In this document: positions 42,502 through 52,320 of the stretch, piece by piece
How positions within the stretch are numbered: position 1 is the first letter of the stretch
Layout: every line of letters starts with the position of its first letter
Assembly: GCF_002262935.1 (NCBI RefSeq)
Contig: NZ_NPIA01000003.1
Coordinates: 124,001-188,000 of the forward strand
DNA from: Lottiidibacillus patelloidae
Lineage (GTDB): Bacteria > Bacillota > Bacilli > Bacillales > SA5d-4
Length of the DNA: 64,000 nucleotides
Reading direction: 5' to 3'
Made by a program: the position numbers and the translations under genes
The notes under the pieces: model-generated
What the model saw: only the letters and a program-made list of their open reading frames with translations
The model's database searches: none
Told to the model about the DNA's origin: nothing

Positions 42502-43359
42502 ATGCCATTAAATGTAGGAGAAATAACCTATACTAATATATTACCGTTATATTATTATGTTAATCGAAGTAAACTTGCAAAAAATGATATTTCATTCGTA
42601 CCGCAAGTGCCTGCCCATCTTAATCTTGCAATGAAAACAGGTGTAATAGATGTAGGTGCCATTTCATCTTTTGCATATGGACAAAATTATAAAGAATACG
42701 AACTATTTCCAGACCTTTCCGTTTCATCTTTTGGGAAAGTAGGATCTATCTTTTTATTCTCGAAACTTCCCATAGAAAAATTGAATGGTGCTTCAATAGC
42801 ATTAACATCAAGTTCAGCTACTTCTGTGCATTTATTAAAGATTATTTTAAAAGAATTTTATTCTATAAATGCTAACTATGAAACAGTAAAACCTGAACTT
42901 CAGCAAATGCTAAAATCAAATGAAGCATGTCTTCTTATTGGTGATGATGCTATTGAGGCATTATGGAATAAAGATGATGAAAACTTATATATGTATGACT
43001 TGGGAGAAATTTGGACTAAGTTTACTAATCTGCCAATGACATTTGCTGTAGTTGCTGTTCGAAAAGCAATTTTAGCAAAAGAAAGATCGGCTGTTTCTAT
43101 ACTTTTTGATGAAATGAAAGAAAGTAAGGAATTGTCATTAAGAAATGGATTTTTACCGATGATTAAAGATATTAAAACAAAACATCGAGGTAATTATCGT
43201 TTTTGGGAAAATTACTTTGCTGGATTAGATTATCATTTTCAAGAGAACCAGTTTCGTGGCTTACAACACTATTATGAGTTATGTTTTAAGCATGGGTTTA
43301 TTGAACAAGTTCCGAAGCTTTCGTTTGTAAATGATTATGCACATACTCATTCTATGTAA
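42502..43359 (+). CDS. mqnA: Chorismate dehydratase MqnA (futalosine pathway)
   Basis: 285 residues with a periplasmic-binding-protein-like fold: GEITYTNILPLYY at the start, GVIDVGAISSFAYG, LTSSSATSVHLLKI and LLIGDDAIEAL, then YDLGEIWTKFTNLPMTFAVVAVRK. This pattern is MqnA, which dehydrates chorismate to 3-[(1-carboxyvinyl)oxy]benzoate, the first committed futalosine step. Chorismate is supplied by the aro genes 2 kb downstream. 1 base after ubiX and 14 before hepT, inside the isoprenoid-quinone operon. Confidence 0.9.
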   Translation: MPLNVGEITYTNILPLYYYVNRSKLAKNDISFVPQVPAHLNLAMKTGVIDVGAISSFAYGQNYKEYELFPDLSVSSFGKVGSIFLFSKLPIEKLNGASIALTSSSATSVHLLKIILKEFYSINANYETVKPELQQMLKSNEACLLIGDDAIEALWNKDDENLYMYDLGEIWTKFTNLPMTFAVVAVRKAILAKERSAVSILFDEMKESKELSLRNGFLPMIKDIKTKHRGNYRFWENYFAGLDYHFQENQFRGLQHYYELCFKHGFIEQVPKLSFVNDYAHTHSM

Positions 43360-43373
43360 ATAAGGGGAAAGCA

Positions 43374-44342
43374 ATGGATTTAAAACAAATATACTTTCAT
43401 TTACGTTCGGATATTCAAAAGATTGAAAACTCGCTTGAACAATCTGTCTACTCTTCTAATCCAATCTTAACTGAGGCATCAGTCCACCTGTTGAAGGCTG
43501 GGGGGAAACGTATCCGCCCAGTCTTTGTATTGCTAGCTGGAAAGTACGGCACTTATTCTATGAATAGGTTGTTGTCTGTCGCTGTGCCGCTAGAATTAAT
43601 TCATATGGCGTCACTAGTCCATGATGATGTAATTGATGATGCTGATTTAAGGCGTGGAAGTAAAACAATTAAAGCGAAATATGACAACAAAGTTGCAATG
43701 TATTGTGGAGACTATATTTTTGCAAGAGCTCTTGAGCAAATTATTAAGATTGAAGATAAGGAAGCTCATGAGGTTCTTTCAAAAGGAATTGTTCAAATGT
43801 GTTTAGGTGAAATTGAACAAATCCGTGATCATAATGATGTAAATGTAAGTTTAAAAACATATCTACGAAGAATTAAGCGTAAAACATCATTACTAATAGC
43901 GATAAGCTGCAAATTAGGAGCAATTGCAACTGGAGCTCCAAGAAAGGTTTATCAAGGACTTTACCGTTACGGATATTACGTGGGCATGGCTTTTCAAATC
44001 TCTGATGATATCTTAGACTTTACTGGAACGGAAGAACAATTGGGAAAACCTGCTGGTGGCGACTTGAGGCAAGGGAATATTACATTGCCAGCAATCTATG
44101 CTCTTGAAAATAATGAACATTTCAGAGACTTAATGAACGATATTAAATTAGGAAATAGATCGACTGATGCATATAACGAAGCTATCGATCTTGTGAAGAG
44201 TTCCGGTGGGATTGACTATGCGAGGCAAATGAGTGAAACTTATTTGCAAAAAGCATATAACGAATTAGACAAGTTGCCAAATATAGCTGCAACAAAATCA
44301 TTACGTCAAATAGCAACTTATATCGGGACGCGGAAGTATTAA
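43374..44342 (+). CDS. hepT: Heptaprenyl diphosphate synthase component II
   Basis: 322 residues, catalytic prenyltransferase subunit. First aspartate motif LVHDDVIDDAD (about 83), second FQISDDILDFTG (about 208), GGKRIRP near the start. Works with HepS to elongate FPP to C35. GGGGAAAGC lies before the ATG. Confidence 0.94.
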   Translation: MDLKQIYFHLRSDIQKIENSLEQSVYSSNPILTEASVHLLKAGGKRIRPVFVLLAGKYGTYSMNRLLSVAVPLELIHMASLVHDDVIDDADLRRGSKTIKAKYDNKVAMYCGDYIFARALEQIIKIEDKEAHEVLSKGIVQMCLGEIEQIRDHNDVNVSLKTYLRRIKRKTSLLIAISCKLGAIATGAPRKVYQGLYRYGYYVGMAFQISDDILDFTGTEEQLGKPAGGDLRQGNITLPAIYALENNEHFRDLMNDIKLGNRSTDAYNEAIDLVKSSGGIDYARQMSETYLQKAYNELDKLPNIAATKSLRQIATYIGTRKY

Positions 44343-44366
44343 AAAAATAATAGCAATACTTGTCCA

Positions 44367-44395
44367 TTGCATGGTATAGTAAAGTTTGATAAAAT
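44367..44395 (+). promoter_or_regulatory. Promoter of ndk
   Basis: TTGCAT (44367-44372), 17-base spacer, TAAAAT (44390-44395), 46 bases before the ndk ATG. Confidence 0.5.
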
Positions 44396-44441
44396 GCTAG
44401 ATGGCAGATGCCTAATACATATTGAGAGTGAGGACTTTATC

Positions 44442-44885
44442 ATGGAAAGAACTTTTTTAATGGTAAAACCAGATGGTGTACAACGTAACCTTATCGGTGA
44501 AATTGTATCTCGTTTTGAAAAAAAAGGTTTCAAATTAGTTGGAGCTAAATTAATGACAATTCCAACTGAATTAGCAGAAGAGCATTACGGTGAGCATAAA
44601 GAGCGTCCATTCTTTGGCGAACTAGTTGACTTCATCACTTCAGGTCCTGTTTTTGCAATGGCTTGGGAAGGTGAAAATGTTATCTCTACTGCACGTACTA
44701 TGATGGGTGCTACAAACCCTAAAGACGCTGCACCAGGAACTATCCGTGGTGATTTCGGTGTAACTGTTGGGAAAAACATCATTCATGGTTCAGATGCTCC
44801 TGAAAGCGCTGTACGTGAGCTTGGTTTATTCTTCTCTGAAGAATTTAATTCTTATGACAAGCAAATCGACGGTTGGATTTACTAA
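44442..44885 (+). CDS. ndk: Nucleoside diphosphate kinase
   Basis: 147 residues. [21 protein letters not shown] opening, and active-site histidine in [12 protein letters not shown] (about 115). Balances (d)NTP pools through a phosphohistidine. ATG 44442 chosen because the family starts exactly at MERTFxMVKPD. The B. subtilis neighbour cheR is missing downstream; a terminator and 170-bp gap lead to aroC. Confidence 0.95.
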   Translation: MERTFLMVKPDGVQRNLIGEIVSRFEKKGFKLVGAKLMTIPTELAEEHYGEHKERPFFGELVDFITSGPVFAMAWEGENVISTARTMMGATNPKDAAPGTIRGDFGVTVGKNIIHGSDAPESAVRELGLFFSEEFNSYDKQIDGWIY

Positions 44886-44890
44886 TTAGA

Positions 44891-44916
44891 AACCAGTCAT
44901 TATGACTGGTTTTTTC
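44891..44916 (+). terminator. Terminator after ndk
   Basis: AACCAGTCA-tta-TGACTGGTT plus T-run. Confidence 0.88.
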
Positions 44917-45054
44917 TTTTACATAAAAATAGTGTATAACATTTTTATAAGGTGACTACTTCTAAAAATGTGATAAAGTCCTTTTTATCATACATATAGC
45001 TGAAATTTTCCTAATTCATATAGTCATACTAATAAAAAAACGGGGTGTTGCATA

Positions 45055-46227
45055 ATGAGATACTTTACAGCAGGTGAGTCGCATGGACCACAGCTAACTG
45101 CAATTATTGAAGGAGTCCCTGCCAACCTTTCCTTAAGTACTGATGATATAGATGTTGAATTAATTAGGCGCCAAAAAGGATATGGGCGTGGAAGAAGAAT
45201 GCAAATTGAAAAAGATCGTGTGCAAATCGTAAGTGGAGTGCGCCACGGGAAGACGTTGGGTTCACCAATTACTCTTGTAGTTGAGAATAAAGATTGGAAG
45301 CATTGGACATCAATCATGGCAATAGAACCATTACCGTCAGAAGAAAGTGACGAAGTTAAACGAAAAATATCACGCCCAAGACCAGGCCATGCAGATTTAG
45401 CAGGAGCAATTAAATATGGACATCGCGATATGAGAAACGTCCTTGAACGTTCATCTGCTCGAGAAACGACAATCCGTGTTGCAGTTGGTGCTGTAGCTAA
45501 AACAATATTGAAACAGTGCAATATTAATATTGCTGGTCATGTTGTCGAAATAGCGGGCATAACTGCAGAAGAGCAATCTTATGCAACCCTAGATGAACTA
45601 AAAGAACGTACTGAAAATTCACCAGTTAGATGTTTTGATGTAAAAGCAGAGAAAAAAATGATGGAAGCAATTGACGAAGCAAAAAATGCTGGAGATTCCA
45701 TAGGAGGAATTGTAGAAGTCATTGTCGAAGGAATCCCTACAGGTTTAGGAAGTTATGTTCATAATGATCGTAAATTGGATAGTAAAATTGCCCAAGCGAT
45801 GATCAGCATTAATGCATTTAAGGGTGTTGAATTTGGCTTAGGTTTTGAAATGAGTAAACTACCTGGAAGTAAGGTACATGATGAAATCATTTGGAACAAA
45901 GAAAAAGGCTACGAAAGAAGAACGAACCGATTAGGTGGATTTGAAGGTGGTATGACTACAGGTATGCCAATCATTGTTAGAGGAGTAATGAAGCCTATTC
46001 CAACACTGTATAAACCACTACAGAGTGTGGATATTGAAACAAAAGAACCATATTTAGCTAGTATTGAGAGGTCCGACAGCTGTGCAGTACCGAGTGCTAG
46101 TGTTGTTGCAGAAGCTGTTGTAGCAATTGAAGTAGCCAAATCGATATTAGAAACATATGGAGTGGACAGAATGGATCAACTTATTGAACGTGTTGAACAA
46201 GCCCATAAGTGGGCGAAGGAGTTTTAA
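45055..46227 (+). CDS. aroC: Chorismate synthase
   Basis: 390 residues, FMN-dependent, turns EPSP into chorismate. Signatures: [17 protein letters not shown] (first 20), [29 protein letters not shown], and RSSARETT. B. subtilis names the orthologue aroF. GGGGTG stands before the ATG; aroB begins 4 bases after the stop. The chorismate made feeds MqnA as well as aromatic amino acids and folate. Confidence 0.96.
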   Translation: MRYFTAGESHGPQLTAIIEGVPANLSLSTDDIDVELIRRQKGYGRGRRMQIEKDRVQIVSGVRHGKTLGSPITLVVENKDWKHWTSIMAIEPLPSEESDEVKRKISRPRPGHADLAGAIKYGHRDMRNVLERSSARETTIRVAVGAVAKTILKQCNINIAGHVVEIAGITAEEQSYATLDELKERTENSPVRCFDVKAEKKMMEAIDEAKNAGDSIGGIVEVIVEGIPTGLGSYVHNDRKLDSKIAQAMISINAFKGVEFGLGFEMSKLPGSKVHDEIIWNKEKGYERRTNRLGGFEGGMTTGMPIIVRGVMKPIPTLYKPLQSVDIETKEPYLASIERSDSCAVPSASVVAEAVVAIEVAKSILETYGVDRMDQLIERVEQAHKWAKEF

Positions 46228-46230
46228 AGG

Positions 46231-47310
46231 ATGTATCCACTAACCATTACGACAGAAACGAAAACATACCCAATCTATATTGGTCACCAGTTACGCTTTC
46301 AAGTGAAGTCAATGCTACAAGAAAACACAATTTCATTTGATAAGATATTGGTTATTACAGATGATAATGTTGCTCCATTATATTTAGATGATGTCATACG
46401 CTCTTTTAATAGTGATATTGTATACTCATATATTGTAAAAAATGGAGAACAAGCCAAATCATTTAATAACTACATACACATTCAAACGTATGCGATCGAA
46501 AGAAACTTAACACGCAATTCGCTAATCATTGCTCTCGGTGGTGGAGTGATTGGTGATTTAGCAGGGTTTGTCGCGGCGACATTTTTAAGAGGAGTAAATT
46601 ACATTCAAATGCCTACTACAATACTTGCGCATGATAGTGCTGTTGGTGGAAAAGTAGCAATAAATCATGATTTAGGTAAAAATTTAATTGGCTCATTTTA
46701 TCAACCGGCAATGGTTATGTATGATTTAGAGACGCTGCAAACATTACCAAGACGCCAGCAATTAGCAGGTTTTGCAGAGTTAATTAAACATGCTCTCATC
46801 GATGAAGACAATTCGTTGCTTACGAAGCTACAATATCAATCGCTTGAACAATTATTTACGGATAAGGTATTTCTTAGTGAAGCTCTGTATCAAGGGATGA
46901 AAGTTAAAGCAACAATTGTTAATAAAGATGAAAAGGAAGCTGGTATTAGAAAGTATTTGAATTTTGGTCATACACTAGGACATGCCATTGAATCGGAAAC
47001 AAACTATCGAGTTTTACACGGAGAAGCTGTTATTATTGGTATGCTCTTTGCTTTATATGTAAGTGAGATTCATTTTAATAAAGACTTAAATTTTAAAGGA
47101 TTAAAATCATGGTTTGAAAAACTTGGTTATGAAACGCATCTACCGACTACGCTCAATCCTGAAGATTTAGTAGTACAGATGAAAAAAGATAAAAAAGTGA
47201 CAGATAATCAAATTAATATGGTTTTACTTGAGGAGATAGGAAAGCCTACTCTCCAAACATTTAATGATGAAACGATAAAACAATTTCTTGAGAATTTTTA
47301 TAGCGAGTAA
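46231..47310 (+). CDS. aroB: 3-dehydroquinate synthase
   Basis: 359 residues, second shikimate step. NAD-binding GGGVIGDLAGFVAATFLRG (about 105-123), PTTILAHDSAVGGKVAINH, and zinc ligands within AELIKHALI, FGHTLGHAIE and HGEAV. AAAGG lies before the ATG. In B. subtilis aroH and the trp operon follow; here hisC comes next after a 74-bp gap with a strong inverted repeat. Confidence 0.95.
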   Translation: MYPLTITTETKTYPIYIGHQLRFQVKSMLQENTISFDKILVITDDNVAPLYLDDVIRSFNSDIVYSYIVKNGEQAKSFNNYIHIQTYAIERNLTRNSLIIALGGGVIGDLAGFVAATFLRGVNYIQMPTTILAHDSAVGGKVAINHDLGKNLIGSFYQPAMVMYDLETLQTLPRRQQLAGFAELIKHALIDEDNSLLTKLQYQSLEQLFTDKVFLSEALYQGMKVKATIVNKDEKEAGIRKYLNFGHTLGHAIESETNYRVLHGEAVIIGMLFALYVSEIHFNKDLNFKGLKSWFEKLGYETHLPTTLNPEDLVVQMKKDKKVTDNQINMVLLEEIGKPTLQTFNDETIKQFLENFYSE

Positions 47311-47319
47311 TAAAAAAGA

Positions 47320-47380
47320 TTGTCCCCCTTGCATATACATCAATATACGTTACGCGCTTATCTATATAAAAGGGGGACAA
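47320..47380 (+). promoter_or_regulatory. Inverted repeat sequestering the hisC ribosome site
   Basis: TTGTCCCCCTT (47320-47330) is perfectly complementary to AAGGGGGACAA (47370-47380). The right arm is the only purine-rich ribosome-binding sequence for hisC (ATG 47385). The 39-base loop contains further partly self-complementary AT sequence (ATACATCAATAT). When paired, the stem hides the ribosome site. No T-run follows, so it is not an intrinsic terminator. Confidence 0.6.
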
Positions 47381-47384
47381 ATTT

Positions 47385-48470
47385 ATGCATTTAAAGTCGA
47401 GAATTACAAAATTAGGAGTTTATCAAGCAGGGAAGCCAATAGAAGAAGTACAAAAAGAGTATGGTTTAAAAAAGGTAATAAAGCTTGCTTCTAACGAAAA
47501 TCCATATGGTTGTTCACCTACAGCAATTGCTGCTGGAAATCAATTTTTAAATGAGTTGGCAATCTATCCTGATAGCAACGCAACTCTTCTGAAAAGTAAA
47601 TTAGCGAGCCACCTAAATGTAAAAGAAACTCAATTCTTACTTGGCAACGGATCAGATGAAATTATTCAATTGCTCTGTCGGAGCATTTTACACGAGGGTA
47701 CCAACTCTGTGATGGCTGATATCACATTCCCGCAATATAAGCATAATAGCTTAGTTGAAGGTGCAGAGGTTCGTGAAATTCCTCTAATTGATGGATATCA
47801 TGACTTAGATGGAATGGCACATGTTATTGATGAACAAACAAAAATAGTATGGATTTGTAACCCAAACAATCCTACTGGAACATATGTCAATGAGAGTTCA
47901 TTGCGTGCCTTTCTAAATAAGGTCCCTTCTACTTGTCTCGTGGTTATTGATGAAGCGTATGTAGAATATGCTGCTGCCCTTGATTTTCCACAATCAATTT
48001 CACTACTAGAAGAATTCGATAATGTCCTTCTTTTACGTACATTCTCTAAAGGATATGGACTTGCATCATGCCGAGTAGGTTATGCAATAGGAAATGAAAA
48101 GTTAATGGGTAGTTTAAATATCGTAAGAGCCCCATTTAATGTTGGAAGACTTAGTCAAGCAATTGCTACGGCTGCTTTAGATGATCAAGCATTTATACAA
48201 GAGACACACATAAAAAATAGAACTGAAATGGAAAGGTATTATCATTTCTGTGATCAAAAAGGGCTGGCCTATTTCCCATCGCAGACAAATTTTTTACTCT
48301 TTGAAGTGAAACAATCGGGAGAAATACTGTTTGAAAAGCTTTTAAGAGAAGGTATTATCATTAGACCTGGTGAAAAATTAGGTTATCCAAATTATATTAG
48401 GGTAACGATAGGTAAAAAAGAAGAGAATGACATTGTGTTATCAACGTTAGATAAGTTTATTACTAGCTAG
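47385..48470 (+). CDS. hisC: Histidinol-phosphate aminotransferase
   Basis: 361 residues, PLP-dependent class I/II fold. KLASNENPYG opening, NPNNPTGTYV (about 164), the PLP-binding Lys in RTFSKGYGLASCRVGY (about 223), and IRPGEKLGYPNYIRV near the end. In bacilli this enzyme serves both histidine and aromatic amino acid synthesis, which explains its place among aro genes. 11 bases before aroA. Its ribosome site is inside an inverted repeat. Confidence 0.94.
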   Translation: MHLKSRITKLGVYQAGKPIEEVQKEYGLKKVIKLASNENPYGCSPTAIAAGNQFLNELAIYPDSNATLLKSKLASHLNVKETQFLLGNGSDEIIQLLCRSILHEGTNSVMADITFPQYKHNSLVEGAEVREIPLIDGYHDLDGMAHVIDEQTKIVWICNPNNPTGTYVNESSLRAFLNKVPSTCLVVIDEAYVEYAAALDFPQSISLLEEFDNVLLLRTFSKGYGLASCRVGYAIGNEKLMGSLNIVRAPFNVGRLSQAIATAALDDQAFIQETHIKNRTEMERYYHFCDQKGLAYFPSQTNFLLFEVKQSGEILFEKLLREGIIIRPGEKLGYPNYIRVTIGKKEENDIVLSTLDKFITS

Positions 48471-48481
48471 GAAGTGAAACG

Positions 48482-49762
48482 ATGACAACTAGGAAGATTA
48501 CAAATTCTTCGCAAGGTATACATGGTACAATTTCTGTTCCAGGAGATAAATCAATTTCTCATCGCGCTCTTATGTTTGGTGCCATTGCACACGGAGAAAC
48601 TGTTATCCATGGTTTTTTAAAGTCGGAAGATTGTATAAATACAATGAAATGTTTACAACAATTACATGTAAAGATAGAAGAAAAAGATGATGTTGTAATT
48701 GTCTATGGAAAAGGGTTTGAAGGATTAGAAAAACCTGAGCGCACTTTATATGTTGGCAATTCAGGAACTACGATCCGTTTACTATTAGGTATTTTGGGTA
48801 CACTTCCTTTTGAAACAGTTATTACTGGTGACGATTCTATTAAAAAACGTCCGATGGACCGCGTAGTCAAGCCACTTTCAAAGACTGGTGCTTTGTTTTC
48901 TGCTAATAAGGCGCCAATCGTCGTTTCTGGGACAAATACGAAAGGGATCACGTATGACTCACCTATTGCTAGCGCTCAAGTGAAATCTTCAATCCTACTT
49001 GCAGCACTAAATAGTGTTGGGACTACTAATGTAAGTGAGCCTAAACCATCTAGGGATCATACGGAACGTATGCTTTCCCATTTTAATGTTTCTTACCAAA
49101 AAAAAGAAAATATGATATCCCTAATAGGAAAGCAAAAATTAACTGGCCGTGAAATTAATGTACCTGGAGATATATCCTCAGCTGCTTTTTTTATAGCTGC
49201 AGCTATAATTACTCCTAATAGTAGTCTTGAGATACATAACGTCGGTTTAAATGAAACTAGAACGGGTATTATTGATATATTGCTAAAAATGGGTGCTAAT
49301 ATAACGATTTCAAATCACAGTAAAATGAATGGGGAAGAAGTAGGAACCATACACGCAGAATATTCTCCTAATTTAAATAGTGTTGAAATCTGTGGTGAAA
49401 CTATTCCGCGTTTAATTGATGAGATCCCTATTCTTGCACTAGTTGCCACACAAGCAAATGGCATGACAGTGATTAAAGATGCAAGTGAATTAAAGGTGAA
49501 GGAAACAAATAGAATTACGGCAGTGGCTGATGAATTAACTAAATGTGGGGCAAAAATTGAACCGACAAATGATGGTATGACTATTGTAGGTAAAAGTACT
49601 TTGCAACATGCTAATGTGACTAGTCATGGAGATCACAGAATAGGAATGATGTTAGCTATTGCTGGACTTATTGCTGACGGTGGGATGACTATTGAGGATG
49701 CGGAAGCAGTATCTGTGTCATATCCGCATTTTTTTGAAGAATTAAATAATATTATGGCATAA
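48482..49762 (+). CDS. aroA: 3-phosphoshikimate 1-carboxyvinyltransferase (EPSP synthase)
   Basis: 426 residues. VPGDKSISHRALMFGA (Lys/Ser for shikimate 3-phosphate), GNSGTTIRLLLGIL (PEP site), LKVKETNRI (variant of the usual ESDR loop), and SHGDHRIGMMLAIAGL. B. subtilis aroE orthologue. TyrA, expected between hisC and this gene, is missing. GGAAGTG lies before the ATG. Confidence 0.95.
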   Translation: MTTRKITNSSQGIHGTISVPGDKSISHRALMFGAIAHGETVIHGFLKSEDCINTMKCLQQLHVKIEEKDDVVIVYGKGFEGLEKPERTLYVGNSGTTIRLLLGILGTLPFETVITGDDSIKKRPMDRVVKPLSKTGALFSANKAPIVVSGTNTKGITYDSPIASAQVKSSILLAALNSVGTTNVSEPKPSRDHTERMLSHFNVSYQKKENMISLIGKQKLTGREINVPGDISSAAFFIAAAIITPNSSLEIHNVGLNETRTGIIDILLKMGANITISNHSKMNGEEVGTIHAEYSPNLNSVEICGETIPRLIDEIPILALVATQANGMTVIKDASELKVKETNRITAVADELTKCGAKIEPTNDGMTIVGKSTLQHANVTSHGDHRIGMMLAIAGLIADGGMTIEDAEAVSVSYPHFFEELNNIMA

Positions 49763-49802
49763 AAATACTTAAACGAATTCGTAGTAAAGGTGAAGATAAA
49801 CG

Positions 49803-51074
49803 ATGGAACAATTACAAGATGCAGTAGCTTTAGTCGAGCAAGGTAAAGTTGAAGAAGGTATGCAAAAAATAGATCAAATCGCTCTTCATTGCGACGATCA
49901 AACAAAATATGATATTGCACTGTTATATTACGATTGGGGAATAATGGATAAAACGAAAGAACTTGTGGAACAACTTTTTCTAAATTATCCTGACGAAGCG
50001 GAATTACAAATATTTATGGCGGAAGTTTTAGTTGAATTAGGCGAAGAAGATGAGGCAATTGATTATTTGCTTGAAATTTCCACAGAGAATGAAAGTTATC
50101 CAAGAGCTTTGTTATTATTAGCAGATTTATATCAAGCTCAAGGGCTAGAGGAAGTTGCTGAACAAAAACTAAAAGAGGCAAAACGAGTAAAACCCAATGA
50201 ACCTATCATTACATTGGCTTTAGCAGAATTTTACTTATCACATGGTCATGTCAAGAAAAGTATACCGCTCTACGAATCATTGTTAGAGAATAAAAAAGAG
50301 CTAAGCAGCTACCATATCCCACTTAAACTAGCTGAAGCTTATAGTGCTAGTGCGATGTGGTTAGAGGCATTGCCATATTATGAAGAAGGTTTAGATGATT
50401 ATACCGATTTTGATGCTTTAAACCGATACGGCTTTACATTATTTAAGCTTGAAAAATATGAAAGAGCGATTGAGATTTATGAAAAGCTAAAATCTCTTGA
50501 TTACGAATACGCAACGGTATACATACAATTAAGTGCAGCATATGAGGCTGTTGAAAATTATGAACAAGCTTTAGATCAGCTAGAACAAGGGATGAAAGTG
50601 GATGAATTTAATCCTGAGTTATACTCAAAAGCAGGAACTTTAGCATTAAAGTTAAAAGACGAAGAGCGAGCGGAAAAACACTTAAGAAATGCACTAGTAT
50701 TAGATCCAGCTGAACATAATGCAACTGAAGCGCTATGCGCACTGTTTAGAAGACAAGAACGTTCGGAAGATATAATCGAATTATTATCATCTATAAATGA
50801 GCTTGGTGAAAGTAACCAAATGTTTGAATGGGAGCTTGCCTCTGCACAAAATAAATTAGAAAATTTTTCGGAAGCATTAAAACACTATGAGAATGCATAT
50901 AATGTTCTTAATAACAATCTTGAATTTCTAGAAGAGTATGGTCAGTTCTTAGTTGAAGAAGGTAACCTTAAAAAAGCATTAGACATTTACAAAGAAGCAA
51001 CTAAGTTACCAGGGGATACTACTCACGTTCAAGAAAGAATTCAAGAATTAACAGAGCGTCTACAAGCTTGGTAG
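49803..51074 (+). CDS. ypiA: TPR-repeat protein YpiA
   Basis: A 423-residue soluble protein almost entirely of tetratricopeptide repeats (about 10-11 units of 34 residues, e.g. EEVAEQKLKEAKRVKPNEPIITLALAEFYL; EKYERAIEIYEKLKSLDYEY). Protein-protein scaffold; target unknown. Follows aroA as in B. subtilis. Acidic, no signal peptide. Confidence 0.85.
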   Translation: MEQLQDAVALVEQGKVEEGMQKIDQIALHCDDQTKYDIALLYYDWGIMDKTKELVEQLFLNYPDEAELQIFMAEVLVELGEEDEAIDYLLEISTENESYPRALLLLADLYQAQGLEEVAEQKLKEAKRVKPNEPIITLALAEFYLSHGHVKKSIPLYESLLENKKELSSYHIPLKLAEAYSASAMWLEALPYYEEGLDDYTDFDALNRYGFTLFKLEKYERAIEIYEKLKSLDYEYATVYIQLSAAYEAVENYEQALDQLEQGMKVDEFNPELYSKAGTLALKLKDEERAEKHLRNALVLDPAEHNATEALCALFRRQERSEDIIELLSSINELGESNQMFEWELASAQNKLENFSEALKHYENAYNVLNNNLEFLEEYGQFLVEEGNLKKALDIYKEATKLPGDTTHVQERIQELTERLQAW

Positions 51075-51108
51075 ACTAAACAAGATTATAAAATGGAGGG
51101 AGTAAAAC

Positions 51109-51663
51109 ATGCTAAGCTCTATTTCTGTCCAAGAAAAGAAGGAGTTTTTGCAATGGTTTCTTTCCGAGTATCAGTTAAAGCGGCGGGAATGTGTTTGGAT
51201 TTTAAATTATTTAATGAGTCGTGAGAGCGTTATGGCAAATGTTCACTTCGTAGAAAAATCGATGTATTGTCCACGCGGTATGATAATGTCTACTCATTGT
51301 GTTGATGATGCACCATTTCGTTTTTATAAAGAAAATGTGGTGACTACAGACCCTGAAAAGACATTCCACGACATTCGATTAAATCAACAAGATGAACTGT
51401 ATATCCAACTTAACTTTAAAAGCGCTATGACTAGTCCGCATTATGCTGCTGTTTTAGAAGAAAACCCATTTATACCTAAACATTTAAAATCTAACAAAGA
51501 ATATCGTAAGCTTGCTGCGCGTATTGCAGATGAATCTATTGCCATCTACCAACGTGAAAAACTGTTAAAAGCTATTGATTTAGCATTAGACAATCATGAT
51601 AAAAAACAGTTTGAGATTTTGACTGAAAAATTAAAAGCCTATGAACAACCCCTAAAGCAATAA
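51109..51663 (+). CDS. ypiB: UPF0302-family protein YpiB
   Basis: 184 residues; the N-terminal half ([41 protein letters not shown]) is the UPF0302 domain, the C-terminal helical part (about 140-184) contains an IDEAL-type segment ([20 protein letters not shown]). Role not established. GGAGGGAG precedes the ATG. The 3' end overlaps a terminator. Confidence 0.86.
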   Translation: MLSSISVQEKKEFLQWFLSEYQLKRRECVWILNYLMSRESVMANVHFVEKSMYCPRGMIMSTHCVDDAPFRFYKENVVTTDPEKTFHDIRLNQQDELYIQLNFKSAMTSPHYAAVLEENPFIPKHLKSNKEYRKLAARIADESIAIYQREKLLKAIDLALDNHDKKQFEILTEKLKAYEQPLKQ

Positions 51664-51684
51664 GCTAAGGGGTTGTTTTTATTT
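51644..51684 (+). terminator. Terminator overlapping end of ypiB
   Basis: AACAACCCCT (51644-51653) pairs with AGGGGTTGTT (51668-51677), then T-run. The left arm codes for the last residues of YpiB. Confidence 0.85.
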
Positions 51685-51817
51685 GGAGAATTTTTTCTGT
51701 TTTGGAATAAATTTTTTAAAGTGAGACATTTTAAGAGAATGAAATAGAAGTATTGCGTATTTTTTCCGTATTCTTTAAGATAGGTAATGGAATTGATATC
51801 TTAAAGGAGTTGCTACG

Positions 51818-52273
51818 ATGAAATGGCAAACAAAAGATGTAGATGAATACTTTCATGCAAGAGAGTATATAGACACAGCAATTATTCCATTACTTCCAAT
51901 TCAATGGAATGATGAGTTGAAATCTTCAGTAGCTATGGGTGAGTTTATCTCTCTTATTAGTGAAGGATTAGAGAGGCAGTTACGAGGTAGAGTCTATTTA
52001 TTACCGAGCTTTTCATATGTGAAAAGTGAAGACCGCTTAAACATATTACCAAACTTGCTATCAATAGAGACTGAGTTAAAGGAAAATGGAATAAAGCATA
52101 TCATCTACTTAACATGTGATAGTGATTGGAAGCGAGTAGAGGAAAAGTTAGCAACATTAATATGGTTGCCTTCATTACCATTACAGCATGTAAAACAAGA
52201 AAATAAACTATCTATCTTAGAAGAACAAGTTAAGGAAGTAATGAAACTTGTAATGGATGAATGGAAAACATAA
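51818..52273 (+). CDS. ypiF: DUF2487 protein YpiF
   Basis: A 151-residue soluble protein, MKWQTKDVDEYFHAREYIDTAIIPLLPI opening, no recognised catalytic motif. Its place just before qcrABC matches B. subtilis ypiF (DUF2487). AAAGGAG is 7 bases from the ATG. Confidence 0.8.
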   Translation: MKWQTKDVDEYFHAREYIDTAIIPLLPIQWNDELKSSVAMGEFISLISEGLERQLRGRVYLLPSFSYVKSEDRLNILPNLLSIETELKENGIKHIIYLTCDSDWKRVEEKLATLIWLPSLPLQHVKQENKLSILEEQVKEVMKLVMDEWKT

Positions 52274-52290
52274 AGTGGTTCATGAACTTG

Positions 52291-52320
52291 TTGACATTGT
52301 AGAAGAAATTACGCTATTAT
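52291..52320 (+). promoter_or_regulatory. SigA promoter of qcrABC
   Basis: Perfect TTGACA (52291-52296), 18-base spacer, TATTAT (52315-52320), 80 bases before qcrA. Confidence 0.65.

Noticed and set aside
45024-45521. 165-codon minus-strand frame opposite aroC
   Set aside because: Antisense shadow of conserved chorismate synthase.
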